A stretch of DNA of 64,000 bases from Flavihumibacter sp. UBA7668 (lineage in GTDB: Bacteria; Bacteroidota; Bacteroidia; Chitinophagales; Chitinophagaceae): assembly GCF_002483205.1 (NCBI RefSeq), contig NZ_DLHM01000003.1:372001-436000 (forward strand). Reading direction: 5' to 3'. Under the pieces are notes generated by a model, which was not told the origin of the DNA, ran no database searches, and saw only the letters and a list, made by a program, of their open reading frames with translations. Both the position numbers and the translations under genes were made by a program. Shown here one piece after another: positions 8,788-18,007 of this stretch; position 1 is the first letter of the stretch; each line of letters starts with the position of its first letter.

Positions 8788-9819
8788 TCAAACATAAAGG
8801 GTTAATTCCAGTGTATAGAATTCCTCTTCATTTGTTGTGACCACGTCGTATTTCCCTTTGAAGGAAACATCCAAACGTCTCAGCACATTCTGAATACCTA
8901 TCCCACTGCTTTTCTCAATCACTTTTTTCTTTTTCCGGTTCTGGCAATAAAAATAGATCTTCTCCGGGCTGGCATCCAGACGGATGATTAAGGGATGATT
9001 TCTGTTTTTTAACTCGCCATACTTCAGTGCGTTCTCCACAAAGGTAATGAATACAAGTGGTGGAATCTTATGATCTCCAACCGGACCAGTAACGGTAAAA
9101 TCGATTTGGAGCTCATTGGAGAACCGAAGTTGGTGAATATCAATGAGGTTATGCAGATAATGAATTTCATTTTTCAGGTTAACCATACCGTTGTCCTTAT
9201 CTAGTCCTTCGATGCTATAGCGCATTATTTCGGACAATTTCAGGATATTATTGGCCAGTTCCTCCGAATAATACTGCGCATGAGCAAACAGCGTATTCAG
9301 GGTATTGTATAAAAAATGAGGGTTGATTTGTGCTTTCAAAAAATTAAATTCAGTGTGAAGCTGCTGGATTTCCAATTTCCGGTTATTCAATTCCAGTTCC
9401 TGAATACGTTTTTGCCTTTCCAGGGAATAAACGAAGTAGGAATATCCAAGAGCGAATATGTTGTATTGAATATAATATGTTAATGAAAGTCCGAGGTCTC
9501 TTCGATTAAAAATAAAGCTGATAGTTTCATCATAACCATAAAAAATCACAATCAAACTAAATCTGATAATATGAAATACAGGAAATAATGCCAGCATAAA
9601 TACTAGCCTTATATACCTTATTTTCTTATTACCAAAAACACCTTTCCAAAGCAAAAAACAACCAAAATAAAACCAGCCTATACTTGGCAAGAAATTTACT
9701 GTTGCAGATATTAAATCTACATCTCCGCTCATATAATAAGCAACCAATAAAGTTGTTCCTATCCAGATACCCCAGAAAGTGGCATGACGAACTACCGATC
9801 CGTATTTTTTATTCTGCAT
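8788..9819 (-). CDS. LytS-type sensor histidine kinase (His_kinase family)
   Basis: The 343-residue protein has about four membrane helices (residues 15-30, 43-60, 68-95 and 113-133), a coiled coil (ERQKRIQELELNNRKLEIQQ) and the His_kinase domain. The phospho-acceptor is His168 in LKAQINPHFLYNTLNTLF. A HATPase region follows, with FVENALKYG as the N-box and SSGIGIQNVLRRL as the G-box. No periplasmic sensor domain is visible, so signals are probably sensed in or near the membrane. It lies 67 bp downstream of the precursor peptide gene and is followed at once by its LytTR regulator. Confidence 0.9.
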   Translation of the reverse strand: MQNKKYGSVVRHATFWGIWIGTTLLVAYYMSGDVDLISATVNFLPSIGWFYFGCFLLWKGVFGNKKIRYIRLVFMLALFPVFHIIRFSLIVIFYGYDETISFIFNRRDLGLSLTYYIQYNIFALGYSYFVYSLERQKRIQELELNNRKLEIQQLHTEFNFLKAQINPHFLYNTLNTLFAHAQYYSEELANNILKLSEIMRYSIEGLDKDNGMVNLKNEIHYLHNLIDIHQLRFSNELQIDFTVTGPVGDHKIPPLVFITFVENALKYGELKNRNHPLIIRLDASPEKIYFYCQNRKKKKVIEKSSGIGIQNVLRRLDVSFKGKYDVVTTNEEEFYTLELTLYV

Positions 9820-9886
9820 CCAGACTTTGTTTCAGGCATATAGATACAAATTCTGCAGGCAGCCACCAAAAAATACCTCTTCTGTA

Positions 9887-10075
9887 TTAAAATATCCCTT
9901 TTGACGTTGGTTTCGGATTTGGAGAAGTACAAATTTCCACCAACGAAGGAATGAATCGGATATCATTACCTTTTACGTAGGGTTGCTGATTGGTTGAAAG
10001 CTCCGCCTGCTTAACCATGATAGCGATTGTTTTCTTTTGAATGTTCAGCTTGGATTTGATTGATTCGGGTCTCAT
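9887..10075 (-). CDS. Class I lanthipeptide precursor peptide (LanA candidate)
   Basis: The 62-residue peptide starts at the ATG at 10073-10075. Residues 7-19 (KSKLNIQKKTIAI) match the K-x-L-x-(L/I)-x-K-x-T-I-A leader motif of Bacteroidota class I lanthipeptide precursors. The rest (about 25-62) is a plausible core with Ser27, Thr28, Ser44, Thr50, Ser51, Thr57, Ser58 and one cysteine, Cys49. Ser44-x4-Cys49 is the most likely thioether pair; a single Cys allows only one ring. The gene sits between the LanB dehydratase and the two-component system, all on the minus strand, with a TAGATTTG -7 box upstream. No GG cleavage motif is present. Alternatively it is an unrelated small protein, but leader motif and context argue against that. 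Confidence 0.8.
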   Translation of the reverse strand: MRPESIKSKLNIQKKTIAIMVKQAELSTNQQPYVKGNDIRFIPSLVEICTSPNPKPTSKGIF

Positions 10076-10112
10076 TTTGTTAAGATTTATTTGTTGTTTA
10101 ATCAGAGTGCAA

Positions 10113-10120
10113 CAAATCTA
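10113..10120 (-). promoter_or_regulatory. Candidate -7 element of the lanthipeptide precursor gene
   Basis: TAGATTTG on the minus strand is a perfect TAnnTTTG match, about 37 nt upstream of the precursor ATG. No TTTG -33 lies 19-20 bp upstream. TATTCGTAC and ACATTCGGCC, related to the lanC repeats, lie at 10161-10180, so the promoter may need an activator. Confidence 0.45.
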
Positions 10121-10202
10121 TCCCGAACAACCAGAGTGACCTTAAACACTACACCAACAGGCCGAATGTAGGTACGAATAGTATGGGAGGACTGACAACC
10201 CC

Positions 10203-13200
10203 CTATTTTGAAGGTGATTTTCGCATCATTTTCGCGAAATAATAACGATACAAAAAGTCATAACAAACCATTTCATGCTGTCTTGGTTTTGACGTAAAAA
10301 GCCGGTTTAACTGCATATGAATCAAACTGGCCAGTAAGTTATCAAGCTCTGGTTCAAGCAGATCCAGCCGGTGCAAATTCAAAATGAACCTTACAGAATT
10401 TGCCACCTCCCCATCGTGTGAATGAAACACAAAACCCTCTCCCATTCTTGTTTCTAGCTTTTTCCTATGTAACCGATACCGAGTATCAAGCTGGTCCTTT
10501 AAGAGTTTACCTGTATGAAATTCTTCTGCAAAACTGGTTTTAATGCGCTCCAGCAAATTCGTTTTCTTTTCCAGGTCCAATTCAAAATGATCCAATAGAT
10601 AATCAATCCACTGTAATCCCCAGATCCAACGCTCCTCTTCCCGTTCATCGCCTACTTCATGAGAAAGCCATTGCAATGTTGAAACACTGTTTAAACAAAA
10701 CAATTTTTCCACGGCTTCTATTGATCGGCTTCCATAGCGTTGTAATTCCCTTTGATAGGAGTCCAATTGAATTCTCCAGATAAATCCCTCCTTTACAAAG
10801 GTTGAGCAAGAACTGGTGAATGCCTGCATGATTTCTCCAAGTTTGCTGATATCCGTCAGGTGAAAACGTAACCGGATATGGAATGCAGGATCCGTATACC
10901 GGATAAAAAACCAGTTGTCGATTTTACCCGTCTCCTTTAATTCTTCCACCAATGGATAAACAGCCTGGACCAGAATTTTTTCTGCAGATTGAGAGCCGCA
11001 ATATATTTTATAATACAACCATTCTGAACCTATTGAAAAACACTCAGCTTCCCGGGCAGATTCAATTTTTGATACAGCAGTTGTATAGGTGGCTTCCTTT
11101 TTTTGCAATATTGCCAGGAACTGGTTGGCATAATTGTTTCCCATCAGATCCCTAACTCCGGTTGAATTGGTGTATAAAAATTCACGGATAACCAGGCTCT
11201 GTCTTTTTTGTATCAGGTCGAGGAAAACCGAACGCAATATAGAATTTGAAAAATCGATCAGCAGTTCATTATCGCCATCGGCAATTACGACTTTATCAGG
11301 CAATTGCCATGTGTTTCTGAATTCTATCAATTTCACCAACAATTCGCTATCGGAAACGTTGATCAGGTATTCCCAATCTTCTTTACGCAATTGCCAGGTG
11401 GCGGCATGCAGGATAGTTTGCCGGTATAGCACCCTGGGCAGAAATTTATGTTGGAAGCTAATATCTCCCCAACTGAAAGAAAATCCATTTGCGATTCCCT
11501 GTGTTTGCAGATCACATAAAAACTGATATACCGGCAGCGGCTGCAGGTTATAATTATGCGCACTAGAAAGGCGGGGTATAATCTCCTTATTCAAACTTTT
11601 TGATCGAAGCAGGATTTTGTTCTTTCGAACGGAGATCATCAGGTCCTGAACAGGTAGTTGGTGTTTTTCATCAACAGAAGATTTTGACAGATAGGGAATT
11701 TCGTAGGTACGGAATGCGGGGTGCAATAAAATATTCCCGATCCTGCTTTCAGGCAGGTGAACAATCTCAGCAAAAATAATTTCCTTTTCGAGCTCCTGCT
11801 CTTTTTCCGTTATGGAATGCACGAGTTCGTTTATCGCTACGTTACTATGGGCGAAACGGCCCAATAAATTTGCCGCACTGGAGCCTGCAGCTGATTCGAT
11901 AAATAACAGCGATTTTTCCGCATCAACAACCCGAAACAACAATGAAATTGAAGGCGGCAGTTTAACTGCCTTTTCTGGAAATTCCTCCAGATCCTTATCT
12001 GTTAATTCAATCTGAACAGCTCTGAAGTCTTTTGTCTTATCCAGCTTTTTATGCCAGAATTCTTCCAGTTTTCCCCATTGAAAATTGATGGGCTGATCTG
12101 GCTTTAACAAAACCAGGTCATTCAATAGGGGACTCAGTTCAACCCCTGAATTTTCTTTATAAACAATTCCCGTTTCTGTGTCCAATACTTCCAGCAGCGA
12201 CATTTCCCGATCCTCATACCGTTCTTTAAAATCTCGGATAAAAAGGTCCATTGACTGCTCCTGAACCGGACTTAAACGATGCAAGGCAATCAATGCATCT
12301 CTTAATTGTGACTGATATTGAGCTGAAACCTGCCCACTGCTTAACTTAACAGAAAGGTCACATTGAAATAGTTTGGATTCATCAAAAGGCAACTGAATCA
12401 TCTGTAACATTTCCTGAATGGATTTATACCTGGCAGGAGCATTTATTTTCCCTTCATCAAGCGAATCTAATTCCTTCAATGCAGTTAAAAGAAAACTTCG
12501 GATTGACAGAATTGTTCCATCTTTATCTGGTTTAAGTTGATTAAGGGATTTCATCATCTGATGAATGAATTCAGGACCGGTAACGGAAGGCTCCAACTCA
12601 CTTACCAATACCTGTGCTTCAATGAGACCATGGATAAATTCACTTGCTTCTTCCAAATTAATATCCTCATCCATCAATTCAGTACAATAATCCTGTATGC
12701 TGTGAAAACCATGGGCAGCAATTGATAAAACCCGGTCTATATATTCATTCCGTAAAATGGAACTGATTTTATGGGTCCGCTTGCCCTGATTGTAATAGTA
12801 TTCAATATATCGTGCTTCATTCCCGATAAAGTAAAGCGTGGAGTTGCGCGTAAATCCGAGTTGTTCTTTGATTCCACTAAAACCAGATAAAAATTGAGCC
12901 AGTGCGCACAAATAATGCATATCAAAACGGGTATGGCGATCAAAACCTTCAGGATCAACGACCAGGTTGGTTTCGCCAGTACCCCAGTTTGCAACGGCAC
13001 AGCCGGAGAACAGGCCAAAGGGAGTACAGCGACTGAACATCCGGGTATAGTATTTGGTCAGAGAGCTGTTAATTTTTTTCAGTCCGCGGACATCCGGCCC
13101 CACTCCTTCCTTCATTTTCCTGCATTCCTCATATAAAACCGGAGACGCCAGGTAAACAGCTTCCATGAACACCGGATCATTTACCTGTGCAGCCAGTGTT

Positions 13201-13280
13201 TCTTTGTCAACCTGAGTTTCCAGGGGCAATTTAGGCGAACGAAGAACCAGGTTGGGATGGAATTGATACTGTTCAATCAT
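10203..13280 (-). CDS. Full-length LanB lantibiotic dehydratase
   Basis: The 1025-residue protein carries both LanB modules in one chain. The N-terminal glutamylation domain (about 1-740) has RCTPFGLFSG (about 84-93), the LanB signature that binds Glu-tRNA or substrate. The C-terminal SpaB_C/elimination domain (about 755-1020) has EWLYYKIYCG, WFFIRYTDPAFHIRLRF, LDSYQRELQRYG and HMQLNRLF. The reaction uses glutamyl-tRNA to activate Ser/Thr of the precursor and then eliminates glutamate to give Dha/Dhb. In some Bacteroidota lanthipeptide systems, such as pinensin, these modules are split; here they are fused. It is the first gene of the locus, 127 bp upstream of the precursor. Confidence 0.93.
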   Translation of the reverse strand: MIEQYQFHPNLVLRSPKLPLETQVDKETLAAQVNDPVFMEAVYLASPVLYEECRKMKEGVGPDVRGLKKINSSLTKYYTRMFSRCTPFGLFSGCAVANWGTGETNLVVDPEGFDRHTRFDMHYLCALAQFLSGFSGIKEQLGFTRNSTLYFIGNEARYIEYYYNQGKRTHKISSILRNEYIDRVLSIAAHGFHSIQDYCTELMDEDINLEEASEFIHGLIEAQVLVSELEPSVTGPEFIHQMMKSLNQLKPDKDGTILSIRSFLLTALKELDSLDEGKINAPARYKSIQEMLQMIQLPFDESKLFQCDLSVKLSSGQVSAQYQSQLRDALIALHRLSPVQEQSMDLFIRDFKERYEDREMSLLEVLDTETGIVYKENSGVELSPLLNDLVLLKPDQPINFQWGKLEEFWHKKLDKTKDFRAVQIELTDKDLEEFPEKAVKLPPSISLLFRVVDAEKSLLFIESAAGSSAANLLGRFAHSNVAINELVHSITEKEQELEKEIIFAEIVHLPESRIGNILLHPAFRTYEIPYLSKSSVDEKHQLPVQDLMISVRKNKILLRSKSLNKEIIPRLSSAHNYNLQPLPVYQFLCDLQTQGIANGFSFSWGDISFQHKFLPRVLYRQTILHAATWQLRKEDWEYLINVSDSELLVKLIEFRNTWQLPDKVVIADGDNELLIDFSNSILRSVFLDLIQKRQSLVIREFLYTNSTGVRDLMGNNYANQFLAILQKKEATYTTAVSKIESAREAECFSIGSEWLYYKIYCGSQSAEKILVQAVYPLVEELKETGKIDNWFFIRYTDPAFHIRLRFHLTDISKLGEIMQAFTSSCSTFVKEGFIWRIQLDSYQRELQRYGSRSIEAVEKLFCLNSVSTLQWLSHEVGDEREEERWIWGLQWIDYLLDHFELDLEKKTNLLERIKTSFAEEFHTGKLLKDQLDTRYRLHRKKLETRMGEGFVFHSHDGEVANSVRFILNLHRLDLLEPELDNLLASLIHMQLNRLFTSKPRQHEMVCYDFLYRYYFAKMMRKSPSK

Positions 13281-13330
13281 TTAATAATTCTTTGCTATCA
13301 GACCATCGAAACTACTATTCAGGAAGCAAA

Positions 13331-13366
13331 AAAAAACTGGTCCGCCAAAGCTGACCAGTTTTTTTT
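13331..13366 (-). terminator. Rho-independent terminator after the OmpA-family gene
   Basis: Stem ACTGGTC/GACCAGT (13336-13342 with 13353-13359) is extended by A/T pairs and has a 10-nt loop. On the minus strand it is followed by an uninterrupted T-run. It lies 23 bp past the OmpA stop and before the lanB start, separating the two minus-strand units. Confidence 0.85.
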
Positions 13367-13388
13367 ATTCAGTAATATTTAAGTACGC

Positions 13389-14711
13389 TTATTGGCTTAC
13401 TTTAAATTCAACGCGACGATTTTGTGTACGTCCGGCTGCTGTTCCATTATCAGCTACCGGCTGGTCCTGACCAAATCCTACAGCAGTTAAGCGGGAAGTA
13501 TCAACACCTTTTTTAACCAGGTAAGCAATTACAGAAGCAGCACGCTTTTCAGACAATTTCTGGTTAGACTCTGCTTTACCGGTATTATCTGTATGTCCGG
13601 CTACTTCCACTTTCAATTGAGGATACTGCTCATTCAGGATTCTGGCAGCTTTATCCAGCTCTTTACGGGCAGCAGCTGTCAAAGTAGAACTGCCGGTTAC
13701 GAATTGAACAGCACTTGCATTGAATTTGGATGCTTCCAGTTTTGGACATCCACCATTATCTGCAGGGCCAGCCAGATCAGGGCAACGATCTTCTTCATCG
13801 TTTACACCGTCGTTGTCACGGTCAGGAATCGGACATCCCTGATAGCGGGCAACACCTGCAACATCCACGCATTTATCTTCTTCGTCATTGATGCCGTCAC
13901 CATCTGTATCCGGAATTGGGCAACCGTTGTAACGGGCAATACCAGGCACATCCGGACACTTATCATCCTTATCAGCAATACCATCTGCATCTTTATCTGG
14001 ACAACCCTGTAAAGCTGCCAGACCGGCTTCAGTTGGACATGCGTCCACTGAATCAACAATGCCATCTTTATCCGTATCAACTGGTTCAACCATTGGAGGT
14101 GGAGGAGGAGGAATCACTTTAACTTCTTTGGGTTTACCGATATTACCGGCAAATCCAATACTGTGGTAAAAGTGGTTCTCAGTAGTATTGGTAACTCTCA
14201 TCCGATATTGAGAATTGATCAAAAGGAAGGCTTCATCATAGAAATTTACCTGCCAACCAACACCAACAGGAACAATAGCACCATAATAACCTTTGAATTT
14301 GGAAGCAGCCAAACCAGCAGACAAATAAGGTGTTACCCAGTATTTATCTGTGAGCATTTTGGCATTGACCATGGCATCCCACTCAAACAGGGCACCATCA
14401 CCAACCGGACCTTTATCACGAATTGGATAGTCGAGGAAAGACACACCCAGTGTGGTGGAGAAATCGAGGTGATTGGTCAAACCTTTAAGGTAATTCACAC
14501 CGAAACCAAAATTGTGATCACCCAGCTTTGCCCATTCCTTATCCTTCAGGACGGTACTAAGAGAAGTGTTGCGAATTTTTTCCGGGGTTTCAAAATCATT
14601 ACCGAAGAAATGGATTCCTAGTGCGGGGCGCTTCTTGTAATCATTGTTTTGGGCGAATACAACTGAGGTAAAAGTGCATCCTACCAACAATGAAAGTATT
14701 AATTTCTTCAT
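13389..14711 (-). CDS. OmpA-family outer membrane protein with TSP3 repeats
   Basis: The 440-residue protein has a signal peptide at about residues 1-20 (ending SVVFAQ), then a beta-barrel-like region (about 25-190). A proline-rich linker (IPPPPPPMVEP) leads into four or five thrombospondin type 3 calcium-binding repeats (about 210-315, pattern DTDKDGIVDSVDACP). The C-terminal OmpA peptidoglycan-binding domain (about 330-440) has VEVAGHTDNTGKAESNQKLS and GRTQNRRVEFKV. It probably ties the outer membrane to the wall. A good promoter lies upstream and a terminator downstream, so it is monocistronic. Confidence 0.93.
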   Translation of the reverse strand: MKKLILSLLVGCTFTSVVFAQNNDYKKRPALGIHFFGNDFETPEKIRNTSLSTVLKDKEWAKLGDHNFGFGVNYLKGLTNHLDFSTTLGVSFLDYPIRDKGPVGDGALFEWDAMVNAKMLTDKYWVTPYLSAGLAASKFKGYYGAIVPVGVGWQVNFYDEAFLLINSQYRMRVTNTTENHFYHSIGFAGNIGKPKEVKVIPPPPPPMVEPVDTDKDGIVDSVDACPTEAGLAALQGCPDKDADGIADKDDKCPDVPGIARYNGCPIPDTDGDGINDEEDKCVDVAGVARYQGCPIPDRDNDGVNDEEDRCPDLAGPADNGGCPKLEASKFNASAVQFVTGSSTLTAAARKELDKAARILNEQYPQLKVEVAGHTDNTGKAESNQKLSEKRAASVIAYLVKKGVDTSRLTAVGFGQDQPVADNGTAAGRTQNRRVEFKVSQ

Positions 14712-14735
14712 ATGCGTAGTTTATTTAAACTGGGG

Positions 14736-14767
14736 CAAAAATAAACTGTCCTAGTTAAACTTGGAAA
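14736..14767 (-). promoter_or_regulatory. Promoter of the OmpA-family gene
   Basis: On the minus strand the -7 box TATTTTTG (14736-14743) matches TAnnTTTG perfectly. A TTTC (14764-14767, consensus TTTG) lies 20 bp upstream. The predicted start leaves a 5' leader of roughly 18-20 nt before the ATG at 14711. Confidence 0.6.
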
Positions 14768-14788
14768 TTATTTATTATCAATAGAATC

Positions 14789-15262
14789 CTATTGCTCAGT
14801 CGGTTTCTTCTTTCCAAGCACTTCCACCTTCACTTTGGTGAGTCCTCTTTTGTAAAAACCCAGTTTTTTTGCAGCGCTGCCAGACAGATCCACGACCCTT
14901 TTATTCGCATAATGCAGTCGATCGTTGATTTTCACGATAACAGACCGTCCATTTCGCTGGTTGGTAACCTTAATCCAGGTACCAAAAGCCAGTCCATTGT
15001 GCGCAGCCGTTAGTTTGGTGGAATCGTATCGCTCACCGTTGGCTGTTTTTCGTCCCTGAAATTTGGGGGCATAATAACTTGCCACGCCATATTGAACGGG
15101 ATCCAGATTTACAACCCGTTTCTTTTGTATTGGAGGTGCGGAAGCCAATTTGGCTGAATCAATTAAAACGGCTACCTGAGCACTGCTATCCTGGGCAAAT
15201 ACTTCGCCAGATTGCAAAAGACAGCAAATCCCGATGAGCAGGATAATGGTTTTTATAGTCAT
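14789..15262 (-). CDS. RlpA-like double-psi beta-barrel protein
   Basis: The 157-residue protein has a signal peptide at about residues 1-23 (ends EVFAQ). The DPBB domain (about 57-150) has YGVASYYAPKFQGRKTANGE, AAHNGLAFGTWIKVTN, VIVKINDR and VVDLSGSAAKKLGF, the RlpA core including the catalytic-type Asp in KINDR. RlpA proteins cut or bind glycan strands lacking stem peptides. There is no SPOR domain, so this is the short form. Its ATG overlaps the stop of the L,D-transpeptidase gene (ATGA), indicating a two-gene wall-remodelling operon. Confidence 0.88.
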   Translation of the reverse strand: MTIKTIILLIGICCLLQSGEVFAQDSSAQVAVLIDSAKLASAPPIQKKRVVNLDPVQYGVASYYAPKFQGRKTANGERYDSTKLTAAHNGLAFGTWIKVTNQRNGRSVIVKINDRLHYANKRVVDLSGSAAKKLGFYKRGLTKVKVEVLGKKKPTEQ

Positions 15263-16959
15263 GGATTATCCGATTTGGAAGCATAATAACGCGCTTTCAG
15301 GCGTTTGTCTTCCTCATAAATATCGGCAAAAAACTGAATTTTCCCATCTTTGCCCTCTGCAGTGATGTATCGGATATAGATTGGAACACGGGGGAAATCA
15401 CCGATTGTTTTCTTTTCCTGGCGACTGATCAGCGCCCTTATAGTATCGGGATGGTACCTGATTTCATTGTTGCGAACCAAAAAATGGGACAGTTTTTCCC
15501 ATTGCTGAACCCGCACACAGCCATGGCTAAGCGCCCGGGTTTCTTTGGAAAAAAGGCTGCGGGCATTGGTATCGTGCAGGTACACACTGTACTTATTCCA
15601 GAAATTAAACTTCATTACACCCAGACTATTATCATCTCCCTGCCTCTGCCGAAGCAGATAAGGGAACTTATTTCTGGTCACAGTTTCCCAGTCAATCGTT
15701 TCGGGGGCTATTACACTATCGTATTTATCCACCACCATCAGATTTTCTTTAGCCAGGTAGTTGATATCCTTTCTGATCTTCGGCAACATTTCCTTGAAAA
15801 TGATGCTATAAGGTACTGTCCACTGAGGATAAGTGATAAAATTAGTAATGGTACTGTTTAATACCGGAGTGGGTGTTTTGGGACTTCCGACAATAATTTT
15901 TGATTCCAGGGCTACCGTATCATAATCTACCACCTTTAATTTATAGGAAGGCAGATTGACCCAAACATAGGTTTCCGGAAGGGTATCGGGTAATTGCCGA
16001 TAGCGGTCCAGGTTCAATGCAATGGTTTTAAAAAAATCCCAATCTGTCGTATTCAGGCTTTTCACCGTTAATTGCGCCACCACCCCGGTGGTAATAATCC
16101 CTTTGGAAGCCTGGTATTTTTTTACTGCTTTGGAATAGATTACAGAATCATCTCCAACCATCCAGCTGCTATCCAGCAACCTCATTGCTTTCAATTTTCC
16201 GGCCACCTGCGCCACAAATGCAAGTGAATCGGCAGCAGGAAAAGCAATGGTGTCAACCGGCTGAAAATTTGCATCAGCCAAAAAATGCGGCAGTGCTTTT
16301 TTGAGTTCCTGATATCCTGCATGTGTTGGCTCAAGTGCTGAAAGTATGATTTCCACCTGCCCGCTCTTGATGATGGATTGCAGCAGTTCCATCTGCCGAT
16401 CTTCCGTTAATGCAGTGTCTTTTCGAATAGTAATGCTGTCCTTTTGGAGATGGCCGTATTTCAAATTCTGCGCCATTTTCCAGCAGGCATCTGTCAGCAA
16501 TAAATCAGCTCTTGCCCAAAGTGCTGCATTTTTTCGACTAATGGAGTCCAGAATAATTTTATTCCGGATTTCAAGCAGGGAATGGTGATAATAATCAGAG
16601 GGAAATAATCCTTTTAGTTTAGATTGGCTAATGGCGAAAAACATACTGTCGCCAGCAGGTTTCCAATGATCGCCTTCGCTCCAAACCGGCTGAAAATTAT
16701 TGGATTCGTAAAATCGTTGCAGGAGAAAAACTGCACTCAGTTGGGTACTGTCATTCAGGTAGCCATCCTTGTTAGTTAGGAAACTAAGCAGCTCGGATAT
16801 CTGTCCGCTTACCACCATCGGCACTTCTTCGGTCTTATCTACCAGAACAACCTCTTTTGGTGTATCAGAGTCGCCACAAGCGGCAAATAAATTGAACAGA
16901 AGAACACAAAAAATGCCGCTAATCCACCGAAAACAAGCCTTGCTGTTATAATTTTTCAT
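15259..16959 (-). CDS. L,D-transpeptidase lipoprotein (YcbB-like)
   Basis: I chose the ATG at 16959 (566 residues), which gives a clean lipoprotein signal with lipobox LFAACG. An ATG six codons upstream at 16977 is possible. The protein has a scaffold domain, a peptidoglycan-binding-like helical region (about 270-300) and a YkuD catalytic domain (about 335-500) with LSHGCVRVQQW (catalytic Cys and His). This YcbB/LdtD-like layout makes 3-3 crosslinks or attaches proteins to peptidoglycan. It is translationally coupled to the RlpA-like gene. Confidence 0.9.
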   Translation of the reverse strand: MKNYNSKACFRWISGIFCVLLFNLFAACGDSDTPKEVVLVDKTEEVPMVVSGQISELLSFLTNKDGYLNDSTQLSAVFLLQRFYESNNFQPVWSEGDHWKPAGDSMFFAISQSKLKGLFPSDYYHHSLLEIRNKIILDSISRKNAALWARADLLLTDACWKMAQNLKYGHLQKDSITIRKDTALTEDRQMELLQSIIKSGQVEIILSALEPTHAGYQELKKALPHFLADANFQPVDTIAFPAADSLAFVAQVAGKLKAMRLLDSSWMVGDDSVIYSKAVKKYQASKGIITTGVVAQLTVKSLNTTDWDFFKTIALNLDRYRQLPDTLPETYVWVNLPSYKLKVVDYDTVALESKIIVGSPKTPTPVLNSTITNFITYPQWTVPYSIIFKEMLPKIRKDINYLAKENLMVVDKYDSVIAPETIDWETVTRNKFPYLLRQRQGDDNSLGVMKFNFWNKYSVYLHDTNARSLFSKETRALSHGCVRVQQWEKLSHFLVRNNEIRYHPDTIRALISRQEKKTIGDFPRVPIYIRYITAEGKDGKIQFFADIYEEDKRLKARYYASKSDNP

Positions 16960-16993
16960 ATTAACTATACTGCCCAATCCATAAATATAGGAA

Positions 16994-18007
16994 TTATGGC
17001 AGGACCCGGGAAATTTGTCCGGCTTGCATCATCAGATCCGCCAATACCATGGCAGTAACTGCTTCCAATACAACCGGCACCCGCAGGGCAATGCAGAGAT
17101 CGTGTCTTCCTTTTACTGAAAAGATTTCCTTTTCTCCGCTTTCCCAGTTTAGTGTTGTTTGCTCCTTTGGGGTGGATGAAGTTGGTTTAATGGCGATACG
17201 GAAAACCAGTTCATTCCCATTACTTATACCACCCACAATACCGCCCGCATGATTTGTAGTTGTTTTTCCAGTGCTGTTTTCAATGGCATCATTGTGTTCC
17301 ACCCCAAACATTCGGGCAGCTGCAAATCCTGTTCCGAATTCAATACCCCGAACAGCGGGAATGGCAAATACGGCATGTGCCAGCAGTGATTCAATTGAAT
17401 CAAAAAAAGGTTCTCCCAAACCAATAGGAAGTCCCTCTACTCTGCATTCAACAATACCACCGATTGAATCTTTTGCATCAATGGCTTTTTGTAATCCTTT
17501 TTCAAGGTCAGCTTCTCCACCTATTTCCAGGATGGTGGATTTAACCTTAATATCAGCATTCAGGCTGTTTGCATTCAACAGTTTTTTGGCAACCACACCA
17601 GCTGCTACAAGTCCTACTGTTAGGCGACCGCTAAAATGACCACCTCCGCGAAAATCTTCGAAACCACCAAATTTCTGGTGTGCTACAAAATCAGCGTGAC
17701 CGGGACGAGGAACAGCACGTTGCTTTTCGTAATCTCCCGAACGGGTATTTTTGTTCTCGAATAAAATAGTAAGCGGGGCTCCGGTTGCCTTTCCATTAAA
17801 ATGACCGGTTTGAAATATCGGAAGATCATCTTCCTTACGGGGCGTGGTTCCTTTTTGGGTGCCTCCTTTCCGACGCTCAATATCAACCAGGAAATCTTCC
17901 AGGGCAAGGGTTAATCCGGCTGGAACACCATCCAGAATTACACCAACTGCCGGTCCGTGTGATTCACCTACAATGGATACCCGAAAATTTCGTCCGAATG
18001 CGTTCAT
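16994..18007 (-). CDS. aroC: Chorismate synthase
   Basis: The 337-residue enzyme converts EPSP to chorismate with reduced FMN. Signatures are GRNFRVSIVGESHGPAVG at the N-terminus, RPGHADF (about 102-108) and FRGGGHFSGRLTVG (about 119-132). It is about 15-20 residues shorter than many homologues but the core is complete. It is the last gene of the aromatic supra-operon and overlaps aroA by 4 bp (ATGA). Confidence 0.97.
   Translation of the reverse strand: MNAFGRNFRVSIVGESHGPAVGVILDGVPAGLTLALEDFLVDIERRKGGTQKGTTPRKEDDLPIFQTGHFNGKATGAPLTILFENKNTRSGDYEKQRAVPRPGHADFVAHQKFGGFEDFRGGGHFSGRLTVGLVAAGVVAKKLLNANSLNADIKVKSTILEIGGEADLEKGLQKAIDAKDSIGGIVECRVEGLPIGLGEPFFDSIESLLAHAVFAIPAVRGIEFGTGFAAARMFGVEHNDAIENSTGKTTTNHAGGIVGGISNGNELVFRIAIKPTSSTPKEQTTLNWESGEKEIFSVKGRHDLCIALRVPVVLEAVTAMVLADLMMQAGQISRVLP

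Noticed and set aside
13802..14089. Open frames antisense to or out of frame within the OmpA-family gene
   Set aside because: They arise from the repetitive TSP3 region; the OmpA frame has signal peptide, repeats and C-terminal domain.
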